The notes beneath the pieces were generated by a model. The model was not told the DNA's origin, searched no databases, and was given only the letters and a program-made list of their open reading frames with translations. The position numbers and the translations under genes were made by a program. From CAYNYF01 sp964401385 (lineage in GTDB: Bacteria > Planctomycetota > Phycisphaerae > SM23-33), in NCBI GenBank assembly GCA_964401385.1, contig CAYNYF010000028.1, forward strand, positions 1 through 49,001: 49,001 bases of DNA, in the 5' to 3' direction. Of the stretch, positions 45,901 through 49,001 are shown piece after piece (within the stretch, counting starts at the first letter, position 1; every line of letters begins with the position of its first letter).

Positions 45901-47555
45901 ACCATCCGACAAGGTTCACGTTCGCGACCGTTACCAACCTGAATATCATGACGCAGACGCCCATCGCTTCGATCCAGGCGAAGGCGTGGCAAGACACGGA
46001 CGTGCCGACCGATTCCATCTCCGCCCCGTGGATCAACAGGATCGCGATCGCCGGTGATTTCGCGCCGGAGATCACGCTGACGGGCAAGGATAACCGCGGC
46101 AGGTCGCTGAGTTCCGCCCGAATTGCGGGCGAACTCACCGGCGCCTGGACGCTCGGGGAGGAGGCCGGCAGCGTCGTCAGCGTCCTTGCCGGCAGCGCCC
46201 GTGACTGGACGCTCGACGTCGCCAACGGCGCCCTCTCGCGCCTGACAGTCCTGGGCAGCCTGACCGACTGTTCGATCACGGTCTCCCAGTCAATCCGCAA
46301 TGTTCGCGTTGGCGACGACTTGTCCAGCCACATTATCGCCAACGGCGCCGACCTCAGGGGCGTGGGCATCGGACGGTTCCACGCCGGCCAGGTAGTCGGG
46401 GACGTATTGCTCTCGGCCGCGACCGGAGGGATCAACACTGTGAGGGTGACGCAGTGGGAGGGCGGGACGATCGAGGCCGACTGGATCGGCACGCTGCGGA
46501 CCACCGGTCGGATCGGTCTCTGCGAGGGCGACTTCGGAGCCCACCTCCTGCTTGACGGGGCCGACCGGCGCGGATACGCCTTGAAGCAGGCCTCCATTTC
46601 CGGCACGATCGACCCGGCCGACGCCGGGGAAGACACGCCCGAGTGGAACATCACCGGCGGCAGCGTCGGATCGATTCGGGCCGCGGGCGCCGCGACCGAG
46701 TGGAAGATGCTCGTCTCCAACGGATTCGTCCGGCATGTGCGCGTGACCGGCGACCTGCTGGGCTCGCTCGAGTCGGGCGGGGAGATCCGTCAAATCCACG
46801 TCGGCGGGAACGTGGGCGCCGATATCGTCGCCGGTAGCTGGATCGGCACCCTCTATGCCCGAGGAAATCTCTCCGGCGACATCACGGCCAACGGCGCCGA
46901 CGACCGCGGCGCGGGCATACGCAACCTGAGAGTCGATCGGGTTCTGGAGGACGTTTCAATCTCAGCGCCGGCCGGAGGCATAGACCACCTGACGATGACC
47001 GACTGGCAGACGGGCACGCTGCGAGCGAAGTGGGTTCGTTCCCTGCGAACCCTGGGCCGAGCCGGCGAGCTTGACGGGGATTTCGGAGCCTACCTGACCG
47101 TCCAGGGAGCCGACCGTCATGGCGATGCCCTGCGCGACGCTTTTATCGCCGGCGCCATCAATCCGACGGACGCGGGCGGGCAGACGCCCGAGTGGGACAT
47201 CACAGGCGGCAACGTCGCCTACGTGCGGGCCGCCAGCACCACGGAGAACTGGAACGTGAAGGTCGGCGACGGGTCCGTTGACGGGCTGCGCGTCACCGGG
47301 GACCTCTTGGGCTGGATCGACTCAGCCGGGAAGATCCTGCGAATCCAGCTCGATGGACATCTGGCCGGCGACATTCTCGCGGGCGAATGGATCGGAACCA
47401 TACGTGCCCGGGGTGATCTATCCGGCCACATCACCGCCAACGGCGCCGACGATCGGGGGGTCGCCATCCGGTGGCTGAATGTCAATCGCATTCTCGACGG
47501 AGCCACCATCTCCACACCGAACGGCGTCGTCGACCGGCTGACCGTGAACGCCTGA
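24870..47555 (+). CDS. Giant planctomycete surface protein (LEPRVMLS, CARDB, PKD, FN3, beta-solenoid)
   Basis: 7,561 codons (about 800 kDa) without interruption. LEPRVMLS at residues 36-43 is the planctomycete extracellular N-terminal motif; there is no ordinary signal peptide. Starts at ATG 24870 or ATG 24924 are both possible. Domains in order: 14 CARDB-type domains of about 122 residues (45-1750: ...SWTVxNxG...WYDxxYLS...YYLL...ESDExNN), one variant CARDB, three alternating Ig-like and fibronectin-III pairs (1860-2440), then module A (2440-4090: CARDB, PKD with HWDFGDG, four CARDB, MG2-like, carboxypeptidase-regulatory-like). Module B (4280-5920) repeats this order (PKD with MWYFGDG). A helical region follows (5920-6330), then a PPC-like domain (6450-6570), Ig and OmpL47-like domains, and a beta-solenoid of 183-residue repeats to the end. 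No PEP-CTERM tail or enzyme motif is visible. It is probably an adhesin or cell-wall/matrix protein. Confidence 0.93.
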   Translation: MGEHALHEEFSSRPRSSRMAANNRNQGENAPFMEALEPRVMLSGSDLVVDVAAADPPTAKLGEQVEMSWTVKNQGDEATSGSWLDKVFLSQSDTYDPAGSYPWILSAPRPRDLEPGATYENSCTCEISRFVDPGDWYLLFYTDGADALSESDETNNVRAVPLVLTVPDVDLDFVASSSPVSAAAGGTFDVSWTVANTGTEDAEWYTGWYDEVYISNDAVVGNDTELASVAHGDGLTAGSSYQVTQSVTLADGLATGLYYLIFSLDAAGGEADTNSDNDVRIVPLKVQGDTDDVDLTPTDASAPASGVMGQTVEVSWTVANSGAELAQAPWYDAVYYSTDEVLDVNTDRFLGNLERDSDLAGGATYTVVTDIVLNGQAGSGYLLFVTDDWAETTEVDEDNNVRAVPMETTYPNVDLEVTSLTAPAGAVLGSDISVSWEVANNGTAEALVASWRDDVFVSTDPTFDVDDTWLTSFEHTDGLAVGGSYQQTQTLTLNSGATGSVYLLLVCDEFDEQPESNSAENYRAVAIELADPGVDLAVTDHTVPASAMLGGTLALSWTVTNMGTLPTTTTWMDHVFLSADDQYDPFWATGADEELAVELVGTVLGGGGSYTVEKEFALPDVSAGNWYILIQTDLWGDQAEDEESNNFLAVPIELHQPQVDLETLDYSGIPATAVQGEALSIQWNIQNAGTEDANSTWFDAVFLSTDQTLDLGEDPCLDAYYGAGAGAGTNYAYQRGVELPLSMHGDVYVLLATDAYGLQRESDDTDNVQAVAIHVEQLIADLEVTSAAAADFAAPGESIAVSWTVSNNGTGSATADWYDRIYLSTDETLDAEDDTLLAGVDAGAYSPLANAASYSVIDYSVTIPGDASYGSYYLLFEADGSSDQAEIDETDNVRAEAIQIAVVDLVITGVDAPVSLTVGEAFAISWTVCNQGSGATDGGWYDGIYLSTDAVIDEGDTLIHWQYGSSLEAAESYTHNYAYPGLDSPAVGTYYLLFSADGSDDQIESDEGNNLYQLEVQIDTPDLELTTATAPGVAAMNETIDVSWTVTNLSTTCAALADWYDSICISQDELLDDGDTRLDYRYATDETPLAAGASYTINDSIVVYSDTLGAQYLLFVADGDYFYQPETDETNNVYALPITLSGTDLTVTSAEAPSAAVLGETISVSWTVANAGGIDAMGTWYDGIYLSDDDVFDAGTDQSLASYDTSAHRPLVAGGSYAHSLEVTIPQTSVGDRYLLVVTDRDSDLTETDETNNACALPISLSAADLQVTDTNAPAQAVANETLNLSWTVINSGAGAAPGGANERWYDLVYLSTNESYGWTDDYIGSFTAESELPLAAGGAYTATADVTIPAKDPGGYYLLFIADGQDYQPESNEDNNVLAVAVDVVAPDLIVSEVSGPDSAALGETIDLSWTVTNQGSHAAAANWYDCFYLSEDEALGGDTALRVTDVSAQTPLPAGESYTLTVKLTIPDAAAGSYYILARTDVYNYQGESNDSNNLGYAPIELTAADLTVTNISAPSQVVVGENFDISWTVTNQGTGPAAVSYWDDTLVISDDAALDGDDPRLVGISILDAAPLGPGESYTITSTVQMADVALGTWNLLVGSDYRRSYDYYYSLQPESDETNNVSSVQIEVVCPDLVVSAVSSPAQANIGEPITVSWTAGNQGVGAALADWTDSVYLSTDESLDGGDTLLVSLSAASVSPLSAGSDYVRNGEITIPDVPAGDYYLLTVTDSGADQGEADEGNNLHAQPIALHALDLVLTDLSWDPETIQEGDTVTCTAVVQNATSLEMTSDFTVRFEVDGGLIGREVVTGGLSAGASADVTCQWIATAGEHSLSVVADEYDAVIESNEDNNQITLNLPVIVDQTDPEITAVAPVNGKTIRQSVQIEVTAEDNVAVTDYDFAISEDQESWQSLGSGASSAVELDTTSLSDGTYYVRVIISDAVGNSAVEILTYIVDNTPPAVGVVSAEAGEFSVQLDWDPSQAEDFAYYRLYRGESSGGPYTQINGAMTLTSFVDNDVSVGTTYYYVLRILDRCGNLSEDSNEVAIAPTDDVTDPVIQSFSPASGARTNSTLSLTAAATDNVGVTDYLFEYYDEDAESWTTILQGASSASEWDVTSLASGTYTVRLTVSDARGNSASQTHTHEVDHTPPATPESPRITQDEVALVLAWNPVSAADFDGYEVSRSVAGGDFSVILESTTSCVFIDHVVEFGTSYTYRIVAIDTVGNRSDSSQEVSAEPLDDASPPVMDSFTPASGTYLKGQQTLQATATDNVRIDGFSFHYAPTGTTNWTLMAVDNSPVQVGGGWQGQVAWDTDALDDGSYSIRATAVDYGDNTDFLARTVIVDRGPPSTPTRPSISNPRSSGVLAVSWTGVSDAALEGYKLYRCEEPDGTYALIGATSLLSLTDTGLTDGQTYYYKVSAVDQAGNESEKSAPSAGSPSAETDLAISEVAFEPPFAILNRSVTITATVANAGPGDAAADVNFYRNVPGGGSILLGTDSVLIAAGQTGQASVDWTPQASGQHDLTVVLTGVEPTDTDATNDSLDESVIVNVPPAAEAGQDRSGNWDTPINFDGSDSLDADGLITAYHWDFGDGASADVCVTSHAYALPGTYTVTLTVTDNRAATGQDACQVVVSDTRADLVVADLSWSPQEPQERDEVTITAAVTNSGNGATRYGFFVTYYIDDSYTGYQRVNELLAAGESSVVTFNWTATSGLHVLEVIADDIQNNVVETDEDNNSAETALTLQQVYFPDLLVSELSCEIPETEVSSEQSLAADATILNAGTADAFDFWASLYVNDQLISKQHVAELVVGGSEVLTFQFDPVEGEQTLTVVVDDPVSYVLESDEANNTRSLARPALTLIWPDLTVAGVTVGPNETVLSDGTSFDVRATIANAGATAVEGRFAVNYYLDGEFFGSRELTFLDAGAEQTLAMQVIATPGEHVATVKVDEANTVRESDETNNTGAANVPEVTILYPDLVVSNVTYLPLDVKYGQTVGFTCTVSNTTVVSTQETFVFALYVDDTRVAVQELPRLTGNDSHVFVLTWRALADPDVPHTIKAAVDTRDDVQEADETNNELIVGDGAFEVDDNFVMRLTSNGGGEELFSQPIFTSRQVAEFTASVVQGAHADIPVTPEDGLQVTVTVIKRGQWHFDEYGHWVQDDDTTIFDSQPMTYSAASQSFTISVDLLTYGTGNYYIEAVGTDGVDAATESRNFIVVEEVNFALTTDKETYVRGEAVQINGTITTLGGEPMPGSKVTIMVSKGESFGVMSSYSLFDPTVRRFEVDTNLSGSFSYAFHPFLGDAGYFSVDAYVTSDMLGTSGHTNFSIYAVDLSPGRLHVTTSKNSTCIKAFTLKNFSGQAVTGLQISLVDEDAGDNVTGELSYSAADALNAGASMPIVLTVTIPEDAPDSATFRIEVETDQGVNDLSQVRFTLRPASPVPHIAQQDVRVGMNPGDFLSRTITLSNEGMGTMRNITLVAPPILPWVCLAGPASDEIGPSESTTFDILIAPSADAQPGIYADKIVVTDGTVRAEMILTVEITSSDRGSVSFVLSNDAGQSVGNAEILLVSQEVFTATYGDGMTSTYHNRYSTVSDSSGIATVDDIPIGRYDIVISAPGHDRLRDAVTVMPQNQAQIETFTLTAVPLSYTWTVTPMVIEDIYEITLNMTFAVDVAKPGFAFLAPWITVPDDVQEGFGGQVTIVNPSLVAINDVTVTVVGTAGVTVSSGGLIGDLAANTSSVLGYYIDPGDWSFLDGSNAYLLVEGSYVRFDPETLERMAEDGTITGKVPLVNPSRHVVHFTGFGSENEQKEFYFPDIDGEANIDFTRPYSGGLTLNDTGTVTEIVKLKIEQTATLEREGFDARLELTNGLDKQLVGLSISPRVTDEDGSDVTDRFYVVPPELSGIAAIDGSVSLDEYGTMTSRWILIPGGGLGGTDLSGKKYYVKAVMSYYVDGRLKETQTNQVEITVHPQPELYLHYYIPKDVEADLPFKFGLLVENEGDGEATNFKIDSGQPEIIENEAGLLIDFEIVGCSFGGQSGDIVRLVLGDIAPHSTAHGYWIMQSSLDGRFVSFSAELTHRSYKGVQINPLILDVSTEIIAHDKLYADAVDPNNCFSLIDRDDDGFPDYLINLSTGLRLSIGIPDNVEITKQPTPLDAALDLTVPETAGYVCVILPDPMPETNLRAILRYGEDGQDDFFLSGNNFWRENGNIYFVDQLGDLDEYGNPVPAEGRYTLDFRSALNIQEVAAAPVEFSIIYSELDFSALGEYFEVTPPVGDDMLSTYELKTPLFCIDIPPTVGQKAALRAILRNGGVAGENTVVDFYDTRPDETQYLVDSVEVADLLPYRHFTALIDWAPDMAGTHTITARLRSDSPNNELSTEVLVNAVPIADAGEDFSSIVNAETKFDGSRSSDPDGYVRSYMWYFGDGTWAAAEGPTHAYQQSGTYKVTLVTCDDSGAMSEDLMQVTIEETRPDLLVSGISVQPADPQEDTDVTITAAVLNNSAVEISDPFYVGFYIDGEHTALAEVAQAVAAGETVEVSFAWHTTTGNHLFTCTADDMVNAVAEANEANNSLSLALYPDQAFFADLVVDDVSLSVTPAEPVSWGDSIEIYATVRNAGSADATAFRVNFFIDGVYCDYGVVDSLPFEEGSNTVQVGILWAPTEGAHVIEARADGPINHVVESDEDNNSSTLQSEPLNIVFGDLIVRDVILWPSDGQVSYSKPLTLFVQVANESAVNLTQQSVVSVYAGQQYLGQATVDALPAGSDSWVSINVEALPGTRSFRAVIDEAGSVREQSDENNQFVTPDTTISVVYPDLLIGGISWAPTDVKLNEEISFTVEVANAGAGQTCGPFNIVLRANDEVIHVYRQSDLLGPGGSAYLFADWTPEGSLSGDVTITASIDPSAEVAEADETNNEGARTLHVEPGYLVSWVSGPRTYLACESGTFAVSIAGVEEPGVSLGPDDGLSAVLTILDVNGVELISGEMTFEPETQTFVMDVDMGALTEGALAAEVEVTGPVQVLTQRREFAVTGDFSVTVATDLAAYVCGQDVTVTGTVLGIDQSPVEDVQVTIVISSEGVDYTFHPTTDAAGAYEQVFGTLTDDGGSYGVTARVDRSGISRSDTAAFTVEGILVQPGSTSVEMTSGDSEEVSVTVTNIGTQTQAYSSITAIAAPADGFAVAIDMGAMATTIAAGEETTFNVVVTTEADASGRTSFPVTVVFSAGGGLDCTVEKEIAVEIVQPEYGVDPTALLVGVTPFDTDAILKPITLSNVGNADMTDIEIAAPTLPWVTLAAGSLTTLAPEQSMTLQLIIDAGNDVENGTYEDTLAFTSNAGELTVPLTFEVTHVITATAEMTLTDDWGFNVENADVVIYLQNSRYEGAALTTNPDLLIRCRNGLTGKTDANGKVTFEKILAGTYAYQVEAAAHTDVSGTMTVEPSTEARCFAYEMKLMPFKLDWQAEQSTEQQSLGQWQLSLVMSLPDGPSYLVPDRPALEYFAQLPSGPGEQMSTIQDKISLNNVGDEKLLDVMIRVLTDEDFSSANLWFAQSDPQRGYAQLTVGQIKPGTSKIVPLWADPNGVDGIVDGIIEITARVETDAGGSEPIPTIHIPVRIRTGQDKAQHDGEPYEYVPYVGPWPTTTQSYGLSFIKTFHDVWQLARLKSTPFLSGRDSGEVTFDSKVSVEGEAFQMTMSIKNVQESRTLDDVTAQVVITTQPLNADGTLPEDGQDVTSEFDTTVLSDLDGQIAAGELKTGQWKLTPKAGTGGDSDEGQTYYVYVRVSYAIGGRSGFFRRGGQFTVKPAPSLTIYYGIPQLGQTIDAGESFRIDVTVTNVGSGTARSLGITFPYLQGQHYTGDGWFSITNSGAEEYPAIGQARDIPQSSFRTLDFGDLSSLETKRGFWEVVVPDRMRLASVHSSFEQTGRGSVSVVKREIVGGANLSTLREAMTDLYQSIFEKIDRDAERLVNSVSEIYDAADAYEAIHRELRNLNVKMYAISVTSMLLSAWSLTFSSSIPILSTSKWIDTLNNVITGLGVRKACDDLRSEWVSGLMNQIGPYRETWAHMIQDGLLLQETTRTDGVSNYLENVIMYSLFEDYLFWDDEDINNPALPEEQIAEKLIETAEESWDKVYGNVELKVEIADDFASALDFLSPWNVPAYFPLDGLKQRVDGIKKAVDDSMNSWGVPEVNRRTGERVRKPVSWFAAGSPGFWQPVYLQSWEFGTTWEPSYAINKLLEHQYAQYSYGWQLIEQKIWMAWGGIATTGLGVIPHVGSIATLIPSLAQAKAMAAIDDAIVQTNQAEQWGFGHLFHRIIQLLDTVVYENAGLWRASSDLKYYTQFLTTHQPEDPPVCLSVQSVDTPDILLAPGEVIGQQTGHVELTNDGELPLQIVAEFRVYNENVELGSYYSEPVTVQPGESQTMEVLYAGFDSASGGICGFDVAVFFDAVDPDTQSTTTVGPYYGHFHVGTADDLDLFHQQKTSRPLGGTISDGETRQTTFVADPSTRKVRITLIHPDAADLDLHLYDSQDNHVGLAYDSGQIELQIPTAEYSGAETVSEYIWFAPSAGEPYRIVVHATDAPTETLFAVALTEVPEYPALMVILNPGAERLTNQRTVEMAIAVKEYGEQRNINDLAAVSTDLADGSGNTVPAVNVDFSFDGASISAGGTIVLAATITVPDALPDGLYTGTFTISGTDAVSAAALSEQVDVAVTLDTTPPPAPTLDPIDSPITEEQVWISGVAVPETGIEVLLDGEYLCNVLFYGADGAFTTPVQVPAGQHVITVRAVDTAGNFSDPSNEVPVTSGADLLAPSTVATLNGTAGADGWYVSDVVVTLEAQDEAGGSGVAQTLLAIGEGEWQEYAGPFTLTDEGETLLRFRSIDNAGNVEEPNAQYVKIDRDRHQVLTTTLRPDEVRTWTFTETDGDTVRITLGGNAGSATIDAIVNGDGTYELLRINLDNTDSHSRLLIQTRRQDQGDGKTAVGNIRVDGSLGSFVAPSLSLKNGATVEVSGTLGDFRVADVADPYTITVGGTVDDHPTRFTFATVTNLNIMTQTPIASIQAKAWQDTDVPTDSISAPWINRIAIAGDFAPEITLTGKDNRGRSLSSARIAGELTGAWTLGEEAGSVVSVLAGSARDWTLDVANGALSRLTVLGSLTDCSITVSQSIRNVRVGDDLSSHIIANGADLRGVGIGRFHAGQVVGDVLLSAATGGINTVRVTQWEGGTIEADWIGTLRTTGRIGLCEGDFGAHLLLDGADRRGYALKQASISGTIDPADAGEDTPEWNITGGSVGSIRAAGAATEWKMLVSNGFVRHVRVTGDLLGSLESGGEIRQIHVGGNVGADIVAGSWIGTLYARGNLSGDITANGADDRGAGIRNLRVDRVLEDVSISAPAGGIDHLTMTDWQTGTLRAKWVRSLRTLGRAGELDGDFGAYLTVQGADRHGDALRDAFIAGAINPTDAGGQTPEWDITGGNVAYVRAASTTENWNVKVGDGSVDGLRVTGDLLGWIDSAGKILRIQLDGHLAGDILAGEWIGTIRARGDLSGHITANGADDRGVAIRWLNVNRILDGATISTPNGVVDRLTVNA
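25005..30120 (+). repeat. Fourteen tandem CARDB-type domain repeats
   Basis: About 365 bp per unit. Units begin with D-L-x-V/T and contain SWTV-x-N-x-G, WYDxIYLSxD, a YYLLF strand and a terminal E-S/T-D-E-x-N-N-V-x-A acidic motif that may bind calcium. Copies have diverged considerably in DNA, so the array is old and not undergoing slippage. Confidence 0.85.
32190..37150 (+). repeat. Super-module A of the giant gene
   Basis: CARDB, PKD (AGQDRSGNWDTPINFDGSDS), four CARDB, an MG2-like domain (TTDKETYVRGEAVQINGTIT), Ig-like, carboxypeptidase-regulatory-like and further beta domains. The same domains recur in the same order 5.4-5.5 kb downstream (module B). Confidence 0.7.
37700..42625 (+). repeat. 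Super-module B of the giant gene
   Basis: Counterpart of module A: CARDB, PKD (AGEDFSSIVNAETKFDGSRS), four CARDB, MG2-like (TDLAAYVCGQDVTVTGTVLG), Ig-like with LPWVTLA matching LPWVCLA in A, and carboxypeptidase-regulatory-like. Similarity is at protein level only, indicating an ancient duplication. Confidence 0.7.
42630..43850 (+). other. Helical region inside the giant protein
   Basis: About 405 residues (5920-6327) unlike the beta-domains around them: charged amphipathic helices (LYQSIFEKIDRDAERLVNSV), a hydrophobic stretch MYAISVTSMLLSAWSLTFSS, Trp-rich loops, and a second Gly/Ile-rich hydrophobic stretch GGIATTGLGVIPHVGSIATL followed by a Gln/Ala-rich helix. I recognise no family. Membrane insertion, a pore, or an intramolecular anchor are possible roles. 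Confidence 0.6.
46329..47552 (+). repeat. 549-bp (183-residue) in-frame tandem repeats at the 3' end of the giant gene
   Basis: The anchor AACGGCGCCG in the ANGAD codons falls at 46341, 46890 and 47439, exactly 549 bp apart each time. Two full units and a 41-residue third unit are present; each unit contains ANGADxRG, WxxGTxxAxW, LRTxGRxG, GDFGAxLxxxGADRxG, TPEWxITGG and VTGDLLG. A more decayed partial unit precedes them (from about 46075: LTGKDNRGRSLSSARIAGEL). Confidence 0.88.
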
Positions 47556-47628
47556 CCCCCGGCGCACGTCCTCTCGGTATCGCCCGGTTGCGTCGGTCTC
47601 TCGCCCTCATCGGAGCATCCAGGCCCCG

Positions 47629-47739
47629 GCGGACGGTGTGCCGATCGGGCTGGCCGTTGACGGAGCCAATCGGAACGACTTCAAGATGGTGAAGGCGACC
47701 CTGGAGAGCATCCCGGTCAAGCGTCCCACGCCGACGCGG
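47629..47739 (+). pseudogene. IS5-family transposase fragment
   Basis: The frame reads DGVPIGLAVDGANRNDFKMV followed by KATLESIPVKRPTPT, which matches the DDE-region segment of IS5-like transposases (VDGANRNDxKM...). Nothing upstream or downstream in any frame continues the transposase. It is a relic of about 37 codons starting some 75 bp after the giant gene. Confidence 0.75.
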
Positions 47740-47766
47740 AAGCGGGCACAGGGAGCGCAAAAGCCC

Positions 47767-47795
47767 TTGCAGAGCAAGCGAAAGCATGCTATATC
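47767..47795 (+). promoter_or_regulatory. Promoter of the truncated tRNA gene
   Basis: TTGCAG (47767-47772) and TATATC (47790-47795) are spaced by 17 bp and sit about 20 bp before the 5' end of the tRNA. This shows that the 5' side of the tRNA gene is native and intact. Confidence 0.55.
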
Positions 47796-47814
47796 AAACG
47801 AAGATGATGTATCT

Positions 47815-47858
<44 letters not shown>

Positions 47859-47961
47859 CGAGGCACCGTCGCAAGCCCCCAAGTCACAATCAGATACGGT
47901 CCCAGACCGCGCAGCGCGCAGCGCATGCGCAGCGCCTAGGCCGAAAAACGCCCTTCGACCG

Positions 47962-48066
47962 ACCGATTCAGATCCCGATCTTGCCAAAGTGATCGACGCT
48001 TGGCCCACATTGCCTGAAGGTGTTCGAGCGGCCATCCTGGCGATGATCGAAGCGACCCGGAAATGA
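47962..48066 (+). pseudogene. Integrase-like C-terminal tail remnant
   Basis: The end of an open frame reads DSDPDLAKVIDAWPTLPEGV then RAAILAMIEATRK, a type of tail that I recall at the C-terminus of tyrosine recombinases in planctomycete and related mobile elements. The frame runs back through the tRNA fragment, whose translation gives the well-known artefact VAQLDRASVYG, so there is no intact gene. Assignment is from memory and moderate at best. Confidence 0.4.
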
Positions 48067-48316
48067 AGCGGCAGGCCCGCCAGAATCCCCTGGGACCGCC
48101 CTGCGAACCGGTTCCAGCCGCGCCAAATCGACGATCTACCGCGAGGCCGACCTGGGACACCCCTAACGCGAGATCGTCGATCCTGGTGGCCGGTTCTGCA
48201 CGATCCGCAAGAACCCCGCGACGGCGAACGCCTGCCCTACGGCCGGGGAGAGGGATTCTGACCAAGACAAGGCCGACAAGGGAGCCGCCTGAAAAACGGG
48301 GGCATAAGTGTGCAAG
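48067..48316. other. Intergenic stretch, nothing recognised
   Basis: No ORF with credible codon use, no clear promoter or hairpin. It follows the integrase-like tail and precedes a short unassigned ORF. Confidence 0.4.
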
Positions 48317-48688
48317 ATGAATCGATACGAATGGGGTAGCTGGACGAACAAAGCGACAGTCCACAAGCGGGCTGGAGGTCGGCGCCGGCACAACGCCGAG
48401 CGCCAACGTCGGGCCCGGGAGCGGCGGGCGGCGATAGACAAATGGCTCTGCGAACACCCTTGGGCGGGTTGCAACGTGGGAATCCATGTCAGTGTGACCG
48501 CATGGCCTGCACAGGTTCTAGTGGGGATTCCCCGGATAACCTTGCCCGGCTACGGTGCCGTGCGATTCGCTCCCGCGCGGGATGGCTGGCGGTTGAGTGA
48601 GATCTCTGTAGATTCGAACTTCCCAGTTGAAGATCAGGTTGATCTTGCCGACACCGACCCGAAAATTCGTGCTGCTCCGCCTCCGTAA
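48317..48688 (+). CDS. Small hypothetical protein with a basic N-terminus
   Basis: 123 residues from ATG 48317 (GTG 48308 also possible); no strong ribosome-binding site. The N-terminal part, WTNKATVHKRAGGRRRHNAE then RQRRARERRAAIDKWL, is strongly basic and helical. It resembles the beginning of small planctomycete proteins of the form RAGGRRRYNAxRxxRAxxRR that usually continue into a helix-turn-helix. Here the continuation (VSVTAWPAQVLVGIPRITLP) is not a recognisable HTH. Located among mobile-element relics, it could be an accessory DNA-binding protein, a frame-disrupted remnant, or not a gene. Confidence 0.4.
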   Translation: MNRYEWGSWTNKATVHKRAGGRRRHNAERQRRARERRAAIDKWLCEHPWAGCNVGIHVSVTAWPAQVLVGIPRITLPGYGAVRFAPARDGWRLSEISVDSNFPVEDQVDLADTDPKIRAAPPP

Positions 48689-49001
48689 CGAGACTCGTCC
48701 CTTTGGCATGCGGTCGTTATCGGGCGGAATAGTCATTCCCTTGATAGGACATTGTTCACCTGTTCGGCAGAGATTTCGAGATTATGAGTCTGCTGGGACA
48801 AGAGGGACGTAACGGCGGCTTTTGGCATGCCCTAATGAAACGTCGTTCGCAGCCCGAGTAGTCATGCTGTTTCCTGCTGCCGCTTGCTCTAGGACTCCCT
48901 CGGAGTAGCTCTAGATCCCCCGTTGTACGCGCGGCCGTTTATGTCAGGCTGTTCAGCGTAATCTCTACGATAGATGCTAGCTCCGCCGTCGCCAAGCAGA
49001 T
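48689..49001. other. Non-coding end of window, nothing recognised
   Basis: About 310 bp of lower GC than the rest of the window, with no credible ORF, tRNA, or hairpin with a T-run. It may belong to the same mosaic of mobile-element debris. Confidence 0.4.

Overview
The window is most likely from the chromosome of a high-GC member of the Planctomycetota, probably Phycisphaerae-like. Three features point there: many secreted proteins that end in VPEP/VPAP + hydrophobic stretch + Arg-rich tail (PEP-CTERM sorting signals), dockerin-like calcium loops of the GDxNxDGxVNGGDYTxWADNY type, and a giant protein carrying the N-terminal LEPRVMLS motif typical of planctomycete extracellular proteins. No exosortase, cohesin or ribosomal marker lies in the window, so the taxonomic call is inference.

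Layout from left to right. 1-733: palindrome-rich non-coding DNA, ending in the terminator of a minus-strand pyruvate phosphate dikinase gene (ppdK, 766-3729) that carries an unusual Lys/Arg-rich tail. 4054-11067: a strong promoter with a long leader, then four closely packed plus-strand genes: three paralogous secreted beta-helix proteins and a nucleoside-hydrolase-fold protein, all with dockerin repeats and PEP-CTERM tails. 11111-14770: a minus-strand restriction-modification island of visibly lower GC: a specificity subunit, a fused nuclease-methylase, and the 3' end of an Mrr-type gene. The island abuts the decapitated end of another PEP-CTERM gene (14841-14993). 15013-17485: a BlaI-type repressor overlapping an M56/BlaR1-type membrane protease that itself ends in a PEP-CTERM-like tail. 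17553-23100: two large repeat-rich PEP-CTERM proteins, each with its own promoter, and a rho-independent terminator. 23193-24394: a minus-strand two-gene unit, a cupin and an unrecognised protein. 24569-47555: a small helix-turn-helix ORF and then one gene of 22.7 kb (7,561 codons) that fills almost half the window. 47556-49001: a scar of mobile-element relics: an IS5-like transposase fragment, a tRNA-Arg gene cut after its anticodon arm, an integrase-like C-terminal tail, and a small unassigned ORF.

How it fits together. Apart from ppdK, the R-M island and the cupin operon, the window is devoted to surface or exported proteins. Eight separate PEP-CTERM-like tails can be read (seven in intact genes, one in a relic). 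The BlaI/M56 pair sits among them and shares a promoter motif (TAGAC/GTCTA half-sites around a TTGAC -35 box) with the neighbouring PEP-CTERM genes, which suggests a local protease-controlled regulon for envelope proteins. The most unusual objects are the giant protein (14 tandem CARDB-type domains, a long-range internal duplication, an embedded helical region with hydrophobic stretches, and an exact 183-residue C-terminal repeat), the M56 protease with a sorting tail, and a 91-bp structured repeat found twice around one PEP-CTERM gene.
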